This document shows, one piece after another, positions 7,693 to 19,497 of a stretch of DNA of 64,000 bases; position 1 is the first letter of the stretch; each line of letters opens with the position of its first letter. The stretch is from Acidobacteriota bacterium. Its GTDB lineage: Bacteria > Acidobacteriota > Terriglobia > Terriglobales > Acidobacteriaceae. Below the pieces are notes generated by a model. The model worked only from the letters and a program-made list of their open reading frames with translations. It was not told the DNA's origin and searched no databases. Position numbers and translations under genes: made by a program. The stretch lies in the NCBI GenBank assembly GCA_021846985.1, contig JAJZVX010000005.1, forward strand, positions 1 to 64,000. Reading direction: 5' to 3'.

Positions 7693-7986
7693 ATGGCCTG
7701 CAGAAGATGGCTCGCGCGTCTGCGGCAGCCGTCGCTGGGGCGCGGGATCGCGCTGGCGCTGGCGGCGCTGGGGGCGGCGCTGAAGGTGGCAGGGTTTCCG
7801 GCGCCGGATGCGCCGCGGGCGTCGAACTGGCAACTGGCGGCGGCGCTGACGGCGTGCTGGTCGATGTACGAGACGGCGCGCTGCCTGGGCCGCGCATGGA
7901 GCCTGCGTCACGCCGGGGTTCTGGTGCTGCTCTATGCGGAGCTGATGATTCTGGCGCTGGCGTTGTTTTTGTGGGTGTATCCATGA
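7693..7986 (+). CDS. Small membrane protein of unknown function
   Basis: A protein of 97 residues with about three hydrophobic segments (GIALALAALGAALKVAGF, NWQLAAALTACWSMY, AGVLVLLYAELMILALALFLWVYP). The ATG at 7693 follows GAGGAGG (7681-7687) at good spacing, which supports this start. I do not recognise the family. Other frames across this very GC-rich stretch are also open, so the call rests on the ribosome-binding site and the plausible membrane helices. It precedes mscL by about 100 bp on the same strand and could share a transcript with it. Confidence 0.55.
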   Translation: MACRRWLARLRQPSLGRGIALALAALGAALKVAGFPAPDAPRASNWQLAAALTACWSMYETARCLGRAWSLRHAGVLVLLYAELMILALALFLWVYP

Positions 7987-8083
7987 AGACACGCTGGCGC
8001 GGAGGCAAGCCGGCGCAGTGCGGGGCGCGGCGTGGAGAATGAGCAGGAACCGGGCAGCGCCGAGGGCTGCCGCTGGAGGAGCG

Positions 8084-8485
8084 ATGCTGAAGGGATTTCG
8101 CGATTTCGTTTTGCGGGGCAACGTGGTGGACCTGGCGGTGGCGGTGATTGTGGGCGCGGCCTTCAACGGCATTGTGGCATCGCTGGTGGGCGACGTGCTG
8201 AATCCGCTGATTGCGGCCACAGTGGGCAAGCCGGACTTCAGCGCGGCGGTGCTGACGATCGGCAGCGGGCACATCAAGGTGGGCAGCTTTCTGAACGCGG
8301 TGGTCTCGTTCCTGATTGTGGCCAGTGTGGTGTATTTCGCCATTGTGCTGCCGCTGAACGCGCTGCAGGTGCGGCTGAAGAAGCCTGCGCCGGAAGCGCC
8401 AGCGACGAAGGTCTGCCCGGAGTGCCTGAGCGCGATTCCGCTGGCGGCGCGGCGGTGTGCGCACTGCGGGCAGCCGGTGGGGTAG
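8084..8485 (+). CDS. mscL: Large-conductance mechanosensitive channel with zinc-ribbon tail
   Basis: A protein of 133 residues. The first 100 residues are a typical MscL: MLKGFRDFVLRGNVVDLAVAV, pore helix 1 with GAAFNGIVASLVGDVLNPLI, and helix 2 SFLIVASVVYFAIVLP. The channel opens under membrane tension and releases solutes during osmotic downshock. The usual short cytoplasmic helix is replaced or followed by a Cys4 zinc ribbon (Cys111, Cys114, Cys125, Cys128: CPECLSAIPLAARRCAHC). The ATG at 8084 follows GGAGGA. The family normally ends near residue 140, so the overall length is usual and the ribbon is an alternative C-terminus. Confidence 0.92.
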   Translation: MLKGFRDFVLRGNVVDLAVAVIVGAAFNGIVASLVGDVLNPLIAATVGKPDFSAAVLTIGSGHIKVGSFLNAVVSFLIVASVVYFAIVLPLNALQVRLKKPAPEAPATKVCPECLSAIPLAARRCAHCGQPVG

Positions 8486-8494
8486 GGCGGGCCT

Positions 8495-9730
<1,236 letters not shown>

Positions 9731-9842
9731 GGCCTCGTCGAGCGCAAAGCTCAGATCTTCGTTGCCCTCGCCGCCAGCGTCCAGAATCCGTTTCCTCCTG
9801 GATCCAGTGTAAGACGCGGCGGCTGAACCGGGGACGGCGCGG

Positions 9843-12320
<2,478 letters not shown>

Positions 12321-12472
12321 GCGCAAAACCTCCGGCCGATGGTGTGCTGTGCGGAGTGTCTCTTTCGAGCGTTGCGTGGTGGTACGCAAACCGGTGGAGG
12401 GTAGTTCACCGCCGGGTTGAGTGGAAAGCCGCAACGGCCGGCCGCTCCGCGCGGCTAAAATGGATAGCACCC

Positions 12473-14587
12473 ATGAACCTTCGAACAGCGTCTTCTTCTC
12501 TGCTTCTTCTGGGCGGTTCGATCGCCCTGCTGCAGGCGCAATCGGCGCCGCAGGTTTTCGGTTACACGGACTTCAGCAAAGAGGCGCGGATCGAGGCCGA
12601 GTTTCTGGCCGTGCCCAGCGCGCAACTGGCGGGTGAGCACCTGAAGACTCTGACCGTCGAACCGCACATGGCGGCCACTCCGGGCGACCGCAGGACCGCG
12701 GCTTATGTCGAGCGGGAGTTCAAAGCAGCGGGCCTGGATACGGAAGTGGTCCCCTACCGCGTGCTGCTGAACCAGCCCAAGGTGGTGCGGGTGGAGGCCT
12801 ACGATGCGGCGGGCCGGCTGCTGATGAAGGGGCCCACGCCGGAGCATGTGGACGGAGATCCCTACGAGAGCAACCCGCGCGCCGCGATCCCCTTCAACGG
12901 CTCATCGTGGTCGGGAGACGTGACGGCCGAGGTGGTGTATGCCAACTACGGACGTCTCGAGGACTACAAGGCTCTGGAGGCGCGGCACATCGACGTGAAG
13001 GGCAAGATTGTGCTCTGCCGCTACGGCGCGAACTTCCGCGGCGTAAAGGTGTACCTGGCCCAGCAGCGCGGCGCGGCGGGCGTGCTGCTCTACTCGGACC
13101 CCAAAGACGACGGCTACGCCAAGGGTGCGGCCTACCCGAAGGGGCCATGGCGGCCGGAGACGGCGATCCAGTACGGCTCGGTGCAGTACCTCTTCGAGTA
13201 TCCCGGCGACCCGGAGACACCGGGGGTGGCCTCGACGGTGCAGCTGCCGGATTCGGCTCGAGTGGCTGACGAGAAGGCCACCAGCCAGCCGAAGATTATT
13301 TCGATTCCCATCAGCTATCACGACGCCGAGCCGATCCTGAAGAGCATGACGGGCCCGGAGGCGCCGGAGGCGTGGCGGGGCGGCCTGCCGATCCAATATC
13401 ACCTGGGGCCGGGCGGGACGCGGGTGCACCTGGTTTCGCAGCAGGAGTACAAGCGGCGCATCATCTGGGATGTGATCGGCACCATCCGGGGCACGCAGGA
13501 TCCGGGCGAGTGGGTGATCGCAGGGAACCATCGCGACGCGTGGATCTACGGGGCGGTGGACCCCTCGAGCGGCACGGCGGCGATGCTGGAGACGGTGCAC
13601 GGCGTAGGCGCGCTGCTGAAACAGGGCTGGCGGCCCAAGCGGACGATGGTTTTTTGCAGTTGGGATGCCGAGGAAGAGGGACTGGTCGGGTCTACGGAGT
13701 GGGTGGAAGCGCACATGGCGGAGATGGGGCACGCGGTGGCGTATTTCAACATGGATGTGGGCGTGGCGGGACCGAAGTTTTCGGCCTCGGCGGTGCCTTC
13801 GCTGAAGGAGTTTGTGGAGGAGGTAGCGCGCTCGACGCCCAGCCCGCAGGGCGGTACGGTCTACGAACAGTGGAAGAAAGAGAGCGAGGAGGCGAGAAAG
13901 AAAGGAGACGGCGCGGCGCAGACCGGCGCTGGCGTGCATGTGGGCGACCTGGGATCGGGTTCGGACTTTACGCCCTTCCTGCAGCATGCCGGCGTGCCTT
14001 CGACGGATGTAGGGTCGGAGGGACCGTATGGCGTCTACCACTCGGTGTTTGACAACTATGCGTGGTACACGCTGAACGCCGACCCCAAGTTTGTTTACCT
14101 CCAGGAGATGGCGCGGGTCTTCGGGCTGGAGACGCTGCGCATGGCCGACAGCGACGTGTTGCCCTACGACTACGTGACCTACGCCCGCGAGCTGGCGGAG
14201 TTTATCGAAGCCGCCAAGGGCAAGGCGAAGGCCGGTGGCATGAGCGGACTGGACTTTGCGCCGGCGGAGACAGCCGCCGCCGAAGTGGCCGCAGTGGCGA
14301 TCCGGGTGCACGGAATGCAGACACAGCCCACGGGCGACATGGAAAAGCTGAATGCGATTCTGCGTCAGGCCGAGACCGGGCTGCTGAATCCGGCGGGGCT
14401 GCCCAACCGGCCGTGGTACAAGCACACGATTTTTGCGCCGGGCGAATATACGGGCTACGCGGCGGTGCTGCTGCCCGGGGTGAGCGAGGCGATCGACGCC
14501 GGAGACACCCGCCGCGCGGCCAGCCAACTGAGTGCGCTGACGGCGGCTCTGGAGCGGATGGCGGCGACGCTGAACAAAGCGCAGTAG
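12473..14587 (+). CDS. M28B peptidase, glutamate carboxypeptidase II-like
   Basis: A protein of 704 residues with an N-terminal signal peptide (SSSLLLLGGSIALLQAQSAP). It has a protease-associated domain near 145-260, the zinc peptidase core, and a C-terminal transferrin-receptor-like dimerisation domain. Zinc and catalytic residues are visible: His353 in GNHRDAW, Asp363 in GAVDPSSG, the Glu pair 400/401 in WDAEEEGLVGS, Asp428 in NMDVG, and a late His in GVYHSVFDNY. These enzymes remove C-terminal Glu or Asp from peptides (N-acetylated alpha-linked acidic dipeptidase family). It is exported, so it probably acts on peptides outside the cytoplasm. It is divergent from the ADOP gene and stands alone. 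Confidence 0.9.
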   Translation: MNLRTASSSLLLLGGSIALLQAQSAPQVFGYTDFSKEARIEAEFLAVPSAQLAGEHLKTLTVEPHMAATPGDRRTAAYVEREFKAAGLDTEVVPYRVLLNQPKVVRVEAYDAAGRLLMKGPTPEHVDGDPYESNPRAAIPFNGSSWSGDVTAEVVYANYGRLEDYKALEARHIDVKGKIVLCRYGANFRGVKVYLAQQRGAAGVLLYSDPKDDGYAKGAAYPKGPWRPETAIQYGSVQYLFEYPGDPETPGVASTVQLPDSARVADEKATSQPKIISIPISYHDAEPILKSMTGPEAPEAWRGGLPIQYHLGPGGTRVHLVSQQEYKRRIIWDVIGTIRGTQDPGEWVIAGNHRDAWIYGAVDPSSGTAAMLETVHGVGALLKQGWRPKRTMVFCSWDAEEEGLVGSTEWVEAHMAEMGHAVAYFNMDVGVAGPKFSASAVPSLKEFVEEVARSTPSPQGGTVYEQWKKESEEARKKGDGAAQTGAGVHVGDLGSGSDFTPFLQHAGVPSTDVGSEGPYGVYHSVFDNYAWYTLNADPKFVYLQEMARVFGLETLRMADSDVLPYDYVTYARELAEFIEAAKGKAKAGGMSGLDFAPAETAAAEVAAVAIRVHGMQTQPTGDMEKLNAILRQAETGLLNPAGLPNRPWYKHTIFAPGEYTGYAAVLLPGVSEAIDAGDTRRAASQLSALTAALERMAATLNKAQ

Positions 14588-14732
14588 AGAGAGGAGGCGG
14601 TAAACGGGAACGGCGCGGCGCAACTCCGCCGTTCTTCGGCAAAGGCAACAGGAACAAGGGCGGTCGAGGATTTGAGGAGGGCCGCGGGAGGGTTTTTCCA
14701 CAAGCGCGGCGCCGTTCCATTACCTTTGTACT

Positions 14733-14761
14733 TTTACCAAGCTTCTGAATTCAGGTATGAT
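14733..14761 (+). promoter_or_regulatory. Sigma-70-type promoter before microprotein 1
   Basis: TTTACC (14733-14738) and TATGAT (14756-14761) are separated by exactly 17 bases. The stretch is AT-rich in a GC-rich setting and lies 53 bp upstream of the 30-residue membrane protein gene. Confidence 0.5.
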
Positions 14762-14814
14762 CCGTCCAGTTTCATGCGGGTCTGAATCAACCGTTCGGAA
14801 AGGATGCTGCGCAC

Positions 14815-14907
14815 ATGGTGGACTTCCTGATCGGCTTGGCTTTCTTTCTGATGGTGGTGGGGCCCGGCGTGATGGCTTGGTATTTCAGCCATCGTTCCTC
14901 TGAATAG
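14815..14907 (+). CDS. Membrane microprotein 1 (30 residues), paralog of microprotein 2
   Basis: A protein of 30 residues made almost entirely of one hydrophobic helix: MVDFLIGLAFFLMVVGPGVM, then AWYFSHRSSE. AAGGA lies about 11 bases before the ATG and a good promoter is just upstream. It is not a chance frame: the protein at 15533 shares M-x-DFLIGLAF-x-x-MVV-x-P with the same start position and a ribosome-binding site, while the DNA around it differs. The function is unknown. Single-helix proteins of this size often modulate membrane complexes, but nothing here says which. Confidence 0.6.
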   Translation: MVDFLIGLAFFLMVVGPGVMAWYFSHRSSE

Positions 14908-15532
14908 GGACGCTGAAAGGCACTGGTCCGGGGCAGGCGGGCGCGGCGCGAGGCCGAGGAAACCGGCCACGCGGGCCGTTCTTCTCCGCATGCCGTGCGT
15001 CTTCGCACTGAAGGCGCGGGCAGGGATGGAGCCGCATCCCTTATCGATCAATTCCATAGAAACGGACTGGTTGTTGGGCTGGTTCCGCGCCGGTGGAAGA
15101 CCGGATTGCCGGCGGCCTGCTGACGGGGCCGGAGGCCTCAGTTCCCCGGCGCTGCTGCGGACTGCCGCGATTGCGCCGAAGCGGTGGGGCGGCCAAGATC
15201 CAATTTTTAAGCAAGATGCAGATGGACAGGCGCGCCCTGCGGGGCGGCCGATGGGGAGGCGCGCAGAGCTGGGCTGCGCCCGGTTTATCCAGCCCTGGAG
15301 GGCGGAGACGGACTGGGAGCCGGGTCTGGTTACCACGGAGAGATTACGGAGCGGCCATGGGCTCCCACTAATGGGTGATCGCAGGCCAACCAATGAGGCA
15401 TTTCCAATCCAGGCACACGGCTCTACGTTGGAGGAGTGGTTGTGGTCGAAAAGGCCGTATGGGCCCGAAGGGACCGCGGCCATGGTGGCTCGAACGAGTG
15501 TGGGCCCTGTTTGCCGGAAGGAGTTTTGAAAG
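14908..15532 (+). other. Stretch between the two microprotein genes
   Basis: About 625 GC-rich bases hold several open frames on both strands but none with a recognisable product or a convincing ribosome-binding site. I see no transposase remnant or hairpin of note. GGAAGGAG at 15517-15524 is the ribosome-binding site of microprotein 2. Confidence 0.4.
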
Positions 15533-15634
15533 ATGACGGATTTCCTCATTGGTCTTGCGTTTGTGGCGATGGTGGTGACTCCCGCGATCGTGGCCTCTTT
15601 GCAGAGGACCCATTCGGAAGATAACGATCTTTAG
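15533..15634 (+). CDS. Membrane microprotein 2 (33 residues), paralog of microprotein 1
   Basis: A protein of 33 residues: MTDFLIGLAFVAMVVTPAIV followed by the polar tail ASLQRTHSEDNDL. It shares the DFLIGLAF..MVV.P core with the 30-residue protein at 14815. GGAAGGAG lies about 8 bases before the ATG, and a strong rho-independent terminator follows at 15710, so this is a complete small transcription unit. One transmembrane helix is predicted, with an acidic cytoplasmic or periplasmic tail. The function is unknown. Confidence 0.62.
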   Translation: MTDFLIGLAFVAMVVTPAIVASLQRTHSEDNDL

Positions 15635-15709
15635 CCGGTCGGCAAGACAGGTGGGCGCGGCGGAAGGGCATTGAAGCGCGCTCGAATCAACCTGCAGAGC
15701 AAGCTGGTA

Positions 15710-15762
15710 CAACTCCGGCGCGCATCTCTCCCCCGAGTGTGCGCCGGAGTTGTTTGTTTTTG
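15710..15762 (+). terminator. Rho-independent terminator after microprotein 2
   Basis: CAACTCCGGCGCGCA (15710-15724) pairs with TGTGCGCCGGAGTTG (15738-15752) with one mismatch, and is followed by TTTGTTTTT. This is a canonical GC-rich stem with a T tract and supports transcription of the microprotein gene. Confidence 0.85.
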
Positions 15763-15888
15763 GGGCGGGATGGGGAGCGCGAGGCGGGCAGCCGGAAGAG
15801 TCAAGTCTGCTTGGTCCACTCCCAGGGCCATCGCATTTCAAAATAGCTCCAGGAGGCGGAGCCGGTAGTCATTGTCCCATCCAGCGCG

Positions 15889-16167
15889 TTAGAACTTGCC
15901 GCGCAGGGAACCTCTGGAAGCTTCTTTTTGCATGGCATTGATGGCCATGTGGCGCAACCGTGCGAGATTGTGCGGCCCATGCCCCATGCGGGTGCGGTCC
16001 TGGTCCTCGTTCATCACCACGTCCAATCGCCAGCGCAGGCTGTTTTCCACCCCCCGGTGTTGGCGCACGACCTGGTTGAACCGCTCCGGCGACAGTTCCG
16101 AACTGAGCAGGTAGTAAGCCGTCTCGGCGGTGGTTTTGTGCGCCGTTTCGCGCCTCCGCGCCACCTT
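15889..16167 (-). pseudogene. ISAs1-family transposase C-terminal remnant
   Basis: The minus-strand frame reads TAETAYYLLSSELSPERFNQ, VENSLRWRLDVVMNEDQDRT and GHGPHNLARLRHMAINAMQK, then ends GSLRGKF. This is the conserved C-terminal part of ISAs1-type (H-repeat-associated) DDE transposases, including the catalytic-region motif V-M-N-E-D. The N-terminal two-thirds are missing. The truncation point coincides with the start of the 96-bp repeat at 16168. Confidence 0.82.
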
Positions 16168-16263
16168 CTGAAAGGAACTTCATCCCGCACAAACACTTAC
16201 GTAAGTGCCAACCCTGATCCGCGGCTCCGGCGGTTCAGGCCAATTTCAAGTGCGATTGCCCTG
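16168..16263 (+). repeat. 96-bp dispersed repeat, copy B
   Basis: This stretch matches 7525-7620 at 87 of 96 positions and includes the palindrome CACTTACGTAAGTG at 16194-16207. As with copy A, its left edge abuts a truncated transposase. Its right edge lies 101 bp upstream of rpsO, so it may contribute to the rpsO promoter region. Confidence 0.8.
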
Positions 16264-16364
16264 TTCTATCCGCTTGACTGCGTAGCGCCCGGCGGGCATT
16301 CATGGTAATCTCACACTAGACACTGAAGAGTGGACCTGAGAAAACAAGAGGAGTAACACACGCC

Positions 16365-16631
16365 GTGCTGGCGACTGCCAAGAAGACTGCCCTGATTGAA
16401 AAGTTCCGGACGCATGAATCGGATACCGGTTCCCCGGAAGTTCAGATTGCGATCCTGAGCGAACGGATCGGCGAACTAACCGAGCATTTCAAGACGCACA
16501 AAAAGGACCACGCCTCGCGCCGTGGCTTGTTGATGCTGGTGAGCAAGCGCCGCCGCCTTCTGGATTACCTGAAAACGCACGATACCGATCGCTACCGCGA
16601 CGTCATCGGCAAGCTCGGTATCCGCAAGTAA
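16365..16631 (+). CDS. rpsO: 30S ribosomal protein S15
   Basis: A protein of 88 residues over the full family length, with the conserved [46 protein letters not shown] and [13 protein letters not shown] blocks. S15 binds the central domain of 16S rRNA early in 30S assembly. It starts with GTG, preceded by AAGAGGAG. It is followed by pnp, the classic rpsO-pnp order, with a roughly 310-bp spacer that can form a long hairpin. Confidence 0.97.
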   Translation: MLATAKKTALIEKFRTHESDTGSPEVQIAILSERIGELTEHFKTHKKDHASRRGLLMLVSKRRRLLDYLKTHDTDRYRDVIGKLGIRK

Positions 16632-16776
16632 CCCGAAAGAACACTTTGAACCGGAAGCGCCCAGACCGGAAACTGGTCACGGCCCCCGTTCGATTCCGGA
16701 CCTGGGGCCATGGTGTATCTGGCGGATGCGGACTGTCTTCCGTGCGCCACGCTGCTGCTTGCGGCTTGCGTGTAGG

Positions 16777-16886
16777 GCGCGCGGAAAGCAGCGCAATCCC
16801 AGGAGACTTTGCTCTCCCCGCGCGCCACACACGCGCTTGCGCCCTGCCACTTTCCATCGGTCCCATTGCGCCGGCTTTCCGCGCGC
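16777..16886 (+). promoter_or_regulatory. Long-range hairpin in the rpsO-pnp spacer
   Basis: The left arm 16777-16797 (GCGCGCGGAAAGCAGCGCAAT) is the near-perfect reverse complement of the right arm 16865-16886. Paired blocks of about 13 and 7 bases flank a small internal mismatch, and the loop is about 67 bases and contains its own GGAGA/TCTCC hairpin. In Escherichia coli a stem in this spacer is cut by RNase III and mediates PNPase autoregulation. The same role here is inference. Confidence 0.55.
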
Positions 16887-16942
16887 TCCGGCGCCTTCCC
16901 CCGCACAAGTTTCCCAAGTGAATCTAATGAAACGAGGACTCT

Positions 16943-19357
16943 ATGCCGAAACAAGAAATCGCTGTTGAGCTTGCCGGTGGCAAGCGGCTGGTTTTCGAAA
17001 CCGGCCGCATGGCCAAGCAGGCGTCTGGCGCCGCCCTGGTCACCATGGACGAAACCGTCGTCCTGTCCACGGCCGTGGCCTCCGCTGAACCCAGGGAAGG
17101 CATCGACTTCTTCCCTCTCACGGTCGATTACCGCGAGTACACCTATGCCGGTGGCCGCATCCCCGGCGGCTTCATCAAGCGCGAGGGCCGTCCCAGCGAG
17201 AAAGAGATTCTTACCTCCCGCCAGATTGATCGGCCCATCCGTCCCCTCTTCCCCGACGGTTTCCGCAACGAAACCCAGATCATCTCCCTGGTCTTCTCGG
17301 CGGACAAAGAGAACGATCCCGATGTGGTGGCCATCAATGCCGCGGCCTGCGCCCTGGCGCTCTCTGACATTCCTTTCAGCGCCACCATTGGCGCAGTGCG
17401 CGTGGGACGCATCAACGGCGAGTTCATCGTGAACCCCACCTATGCCGAGCGCGCCTCCACCACCGTCAACATCATGGTCGTCGGCCATAACGACGGCATC
17501 GTGATGATCGAGGCCGGGGCCCAGGAAGAGTCCGAGGAAGTGGTTCTGGCGGCCATCGAGTTCGCCCATGGCGAAATCAAGAAGATTGTCGCCGCCATTG
17601 ACCGTCTTGTGGCGACTGCCGGCAAAGCCAAGAGGCCCTTTACCCCGCCGGAGTTCGATGAGGCCTATTACGCCGATCTCCAATCCCGCATTGGCGAACG
17701 CCTCAAGGACGCCCTCGACACCAAGACGCACCCCAAGCTTGAAAGCCAGAACCTTGTCAAGGCGATCAAGGATGAATTGGCCGCTGGGCTGCCCGCGGAT
17801 GATCCCGCTGCCCGCAAGAGGCTGGCCCACTACTACGAACTGCTACGCGAGCGCATCTTCCGCGAGCAGGTGACCAAGGACCGCATCCGTCCCGACCGGC
17901 GCGCCTTCGATGAGATTCGTCCCATCACCATCGAGAACGCCGTCCTGCCGCGTACCCACGGCTCGGCTCTCTTCACCCGCGGCGAAACCCAGGCCCTGGT
18001 CACTGCCACCCTTGGCACCACCGACGACGGCCAGCGCCTGGAGAGCTATGAGGGCGAAAAGAAGAAGCCCTTCATGCTCCACTACAACTTTCCGCCCTTC
18101 TGTGTGGGCGAAGTGGGCCGTATGGGCGGCACCGGCCGCCGCGAAATCGGCCACGGCGCTCTCGCCGAGCGCGCCATCACCGCCGTGCTTCCAGGACCGG
18201 ACGAATCGCCCTATACCATCCGCATCGTCAGCGACATTCTCGAGTCCAACGGCTCTTCGTCCATGGCCACCGTCTGCGGCGCCAGCCTGGCGCTCTTCGA
18301 TGCGGGCATTCCTCTGAAGGGAGCAGTCGCCGGCGTCGCCATGGGTCTTGTCAAGGAGGGCGACGACTACGCCATCCTCACCGACATCGCCGGGGCTGAG
18401 GATCACTACGGCGACATGGACTTCAAAGTCGCGGGCACGCGCAACGGCATCACCGCCCTGCAGATGGACATCAAGATCGGCGGCCTTACCCGCGAGATCC
18501 TCCAGCAGGCCATGGAACAGGCTCGCCGGGGACGTATCTTCCTGCTCGACAAGATGGACGCCGTCCTCGACGGTCCCCGCACCGAGCGCTCGGCTTATGC
18601 CCCGCGCATCGAAACCATACAGATCCCGGTCGACAAGATTCGCGATCTCATTGGCAAGGGTGGCGCCACCATCCGCGGCATCGTCGAGCAGACCGGCGCC
18701 AAGATCGATGTCGATGACAATGGCCGCGTCTCCATCGCCTCCTCCGACGGCGATAGCCTCAAGAAGGCCCTTGAGATCATCGGCAACATCACTGCCGTTC
18801 CTGAAGTCGGCAAGGTCTATCTCGGCAAAGTGGTTCGGCTGGCCGAGTTTGGCGCCTTCGTCGAGCTCTTTCCTGGCACCGATGGCCTTCTGCATATCTC
18901 CGAAATCGCCGAGCATCGCGTCAAGGAAGTGAAAGACGAGCTCCGCGAGGGGGATCAGGTCATGGTCAAGGTACTGGCCATCGAGGGCAACCGCATCAAG
19001 CTCAGCCGCAAGGCCCTCATCAAAGAGCAGAAAGCCAAGATGGCTCCGGCATCTGCGCAAATCGAAGCCGCAGCGGCTCCGCCTCCGCCGCCGCCGCCCG
19101 CCCGTCCTCGCAACGAGTTCGACGAGCGGCAGCCGGCTTCCAACCAGAGCACCATCCTGATCGAGGGCGGCGACGACTTCGATGGGGATGATCCAGCGGA
19201 ATTTGACGAGGGAAACGAGCCCAACTTTAACCGCGACGACAGCGCGCCCGTCCATACCGGACCTGCCGGAGGCGGAACTCGACCCCAGACCAACCAGACC
19301 AACAATCGCCGCCGCCGCCGCCGCCGTCCTGGGGGCAGCCGTGGTGGACAGCAGTAG
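16943..19357 (+). CDS. pnp: Polyribonucleotide nucleotidyltransferase (PNPase)
   Basis: A protein of 804 residues. It has two RNase PH-like core domains (the first with YAGGRIPGGFIKREGRPSEK and RQIDRPIRPLFP, the second with the catalytic TDIAGAEDHYGDMDFKVAG), a KH domain (LIGKGGATIRGI) and an S1 domain (GKVVRLAEFGAFVELFPGTD). PNPase degrades RNA 3'-5' using phosphate and is part of the degradosome in many bacteria. About 110 extra C-terminal residues form a disordered tail: proline run, acidic stretch (EGGDDFDGDDPAEFDEG), then RRRRRRRPGGSRGG. The tail could be a partner- or RNA-binding arm. It is followed by a strong terminator. Confidence 0.97.
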   Translation: MPKQEIAVELAGGKRLVFETGRMAKQASGAALVTMDETVVLSTAVASAEPREGIDFFPLTVDYREYTYAGGRIPGGFIKREGRPSEKEILTSRQIDRPIRPLFPDGFRNETQIISLVFSADKENDPDVVAINAAACALALSDIPFSATIGAVRVGRINGEFIVNPTYAERASTTVNIMVVGHNDGIVMIEAGAQEESEEVVLAAIEFAHGEIKKIVAAIDRLVATAGKAKRPFTPPEFDEAYYADLQSRIGERLKDALDTKTHPKLESQNLVKAIKDELAAGLPADDPAARKRLAHYYELLRERIFREQVTKDRIRPDRRAFDEIRPITIENAVLPRTHGSALFTRGETQALVTATLGTTDDGQRLESYEGEKKKPFMLHYNFPPFCVGEVGRMGGTGRREIGHGALAERAITAVLPGPDESPYTIRIVSDILESNGSSSMATVCGASLALFDAGIPLKGAVAGVAMGLVKEGDDYAILTDIAGAEDHYGDMDFKVAGTRNGITALQMDIKIGGLTREILQQAMEQARRGRIFLLDKMDAVLDGPRTERSAYAPRIETIQIPVDKIRDLIGKGGATIRGIVEQTGAKIDVDDNGRVSIASSDGDSLKKALEIIGNITAVPEVGKVYLGKVVRLAEFGAFVELFPGTDGLLHISEIAEHRVKEVKDELREGDQVMVKVLAIEGNRIKLSRKALIKEQKAKMAPASAQIEAAAAPPPPPPPARPRNEFDERQPASNQSTILIEGGDDFDGDDPAEFDEGNEPNFNRDDSAPVHTGPAGGGTRPQTNQTNNRRRRRRRPGGSRGGQQ

Positions 19358-19386
19358 GGCGGTTTCACATCCGCTTTTGCACCAGA

Positions 19387-19421
19387 GAGAAAAGGCCCGG
19401 AATGCCCCCGGGCCTTTTCTC
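19387..19421 (+). terminator. Strong terminator after pnp
   Basis: GAGAAAAGGCCCGG (19387-19400) and CCGGGCCTTTTCTC (19408-19421) form a perfect 14-bp stem with a 7-base loop. The A and T runs at the stem base make it usable in both directions, which suits the convergent diguanylate cyclase gene. Confidence 0.9.
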
Positions 19422-19497
19422 ATGATCGCTGGTTTCTGTTGTTACGAGCCTGCCGGTCATCGCGTCACGCGCTGTCGGCCTCACAATGTGGGTTTCC

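Noticed and set aside
14787..15549. Minus-strand frames across the microprotein region
   Set aside because: They lack ribosome-binding sites and similarity to any family, and they run antisense to the two conserved small frames.
16927..16968. 13-codon upstream frame (MKRGLYAETRNRC) overlapping the pnp start
   Set aside because: It has no ribosome-binding site of its own and covers the one of pnp; no evidence that it is translated.
17843..19423. Open frame of 526 codons on the minus strand
   Set aside because: Antisense to pnp, whose product is fully recognisable; no domain in the antisense translation.
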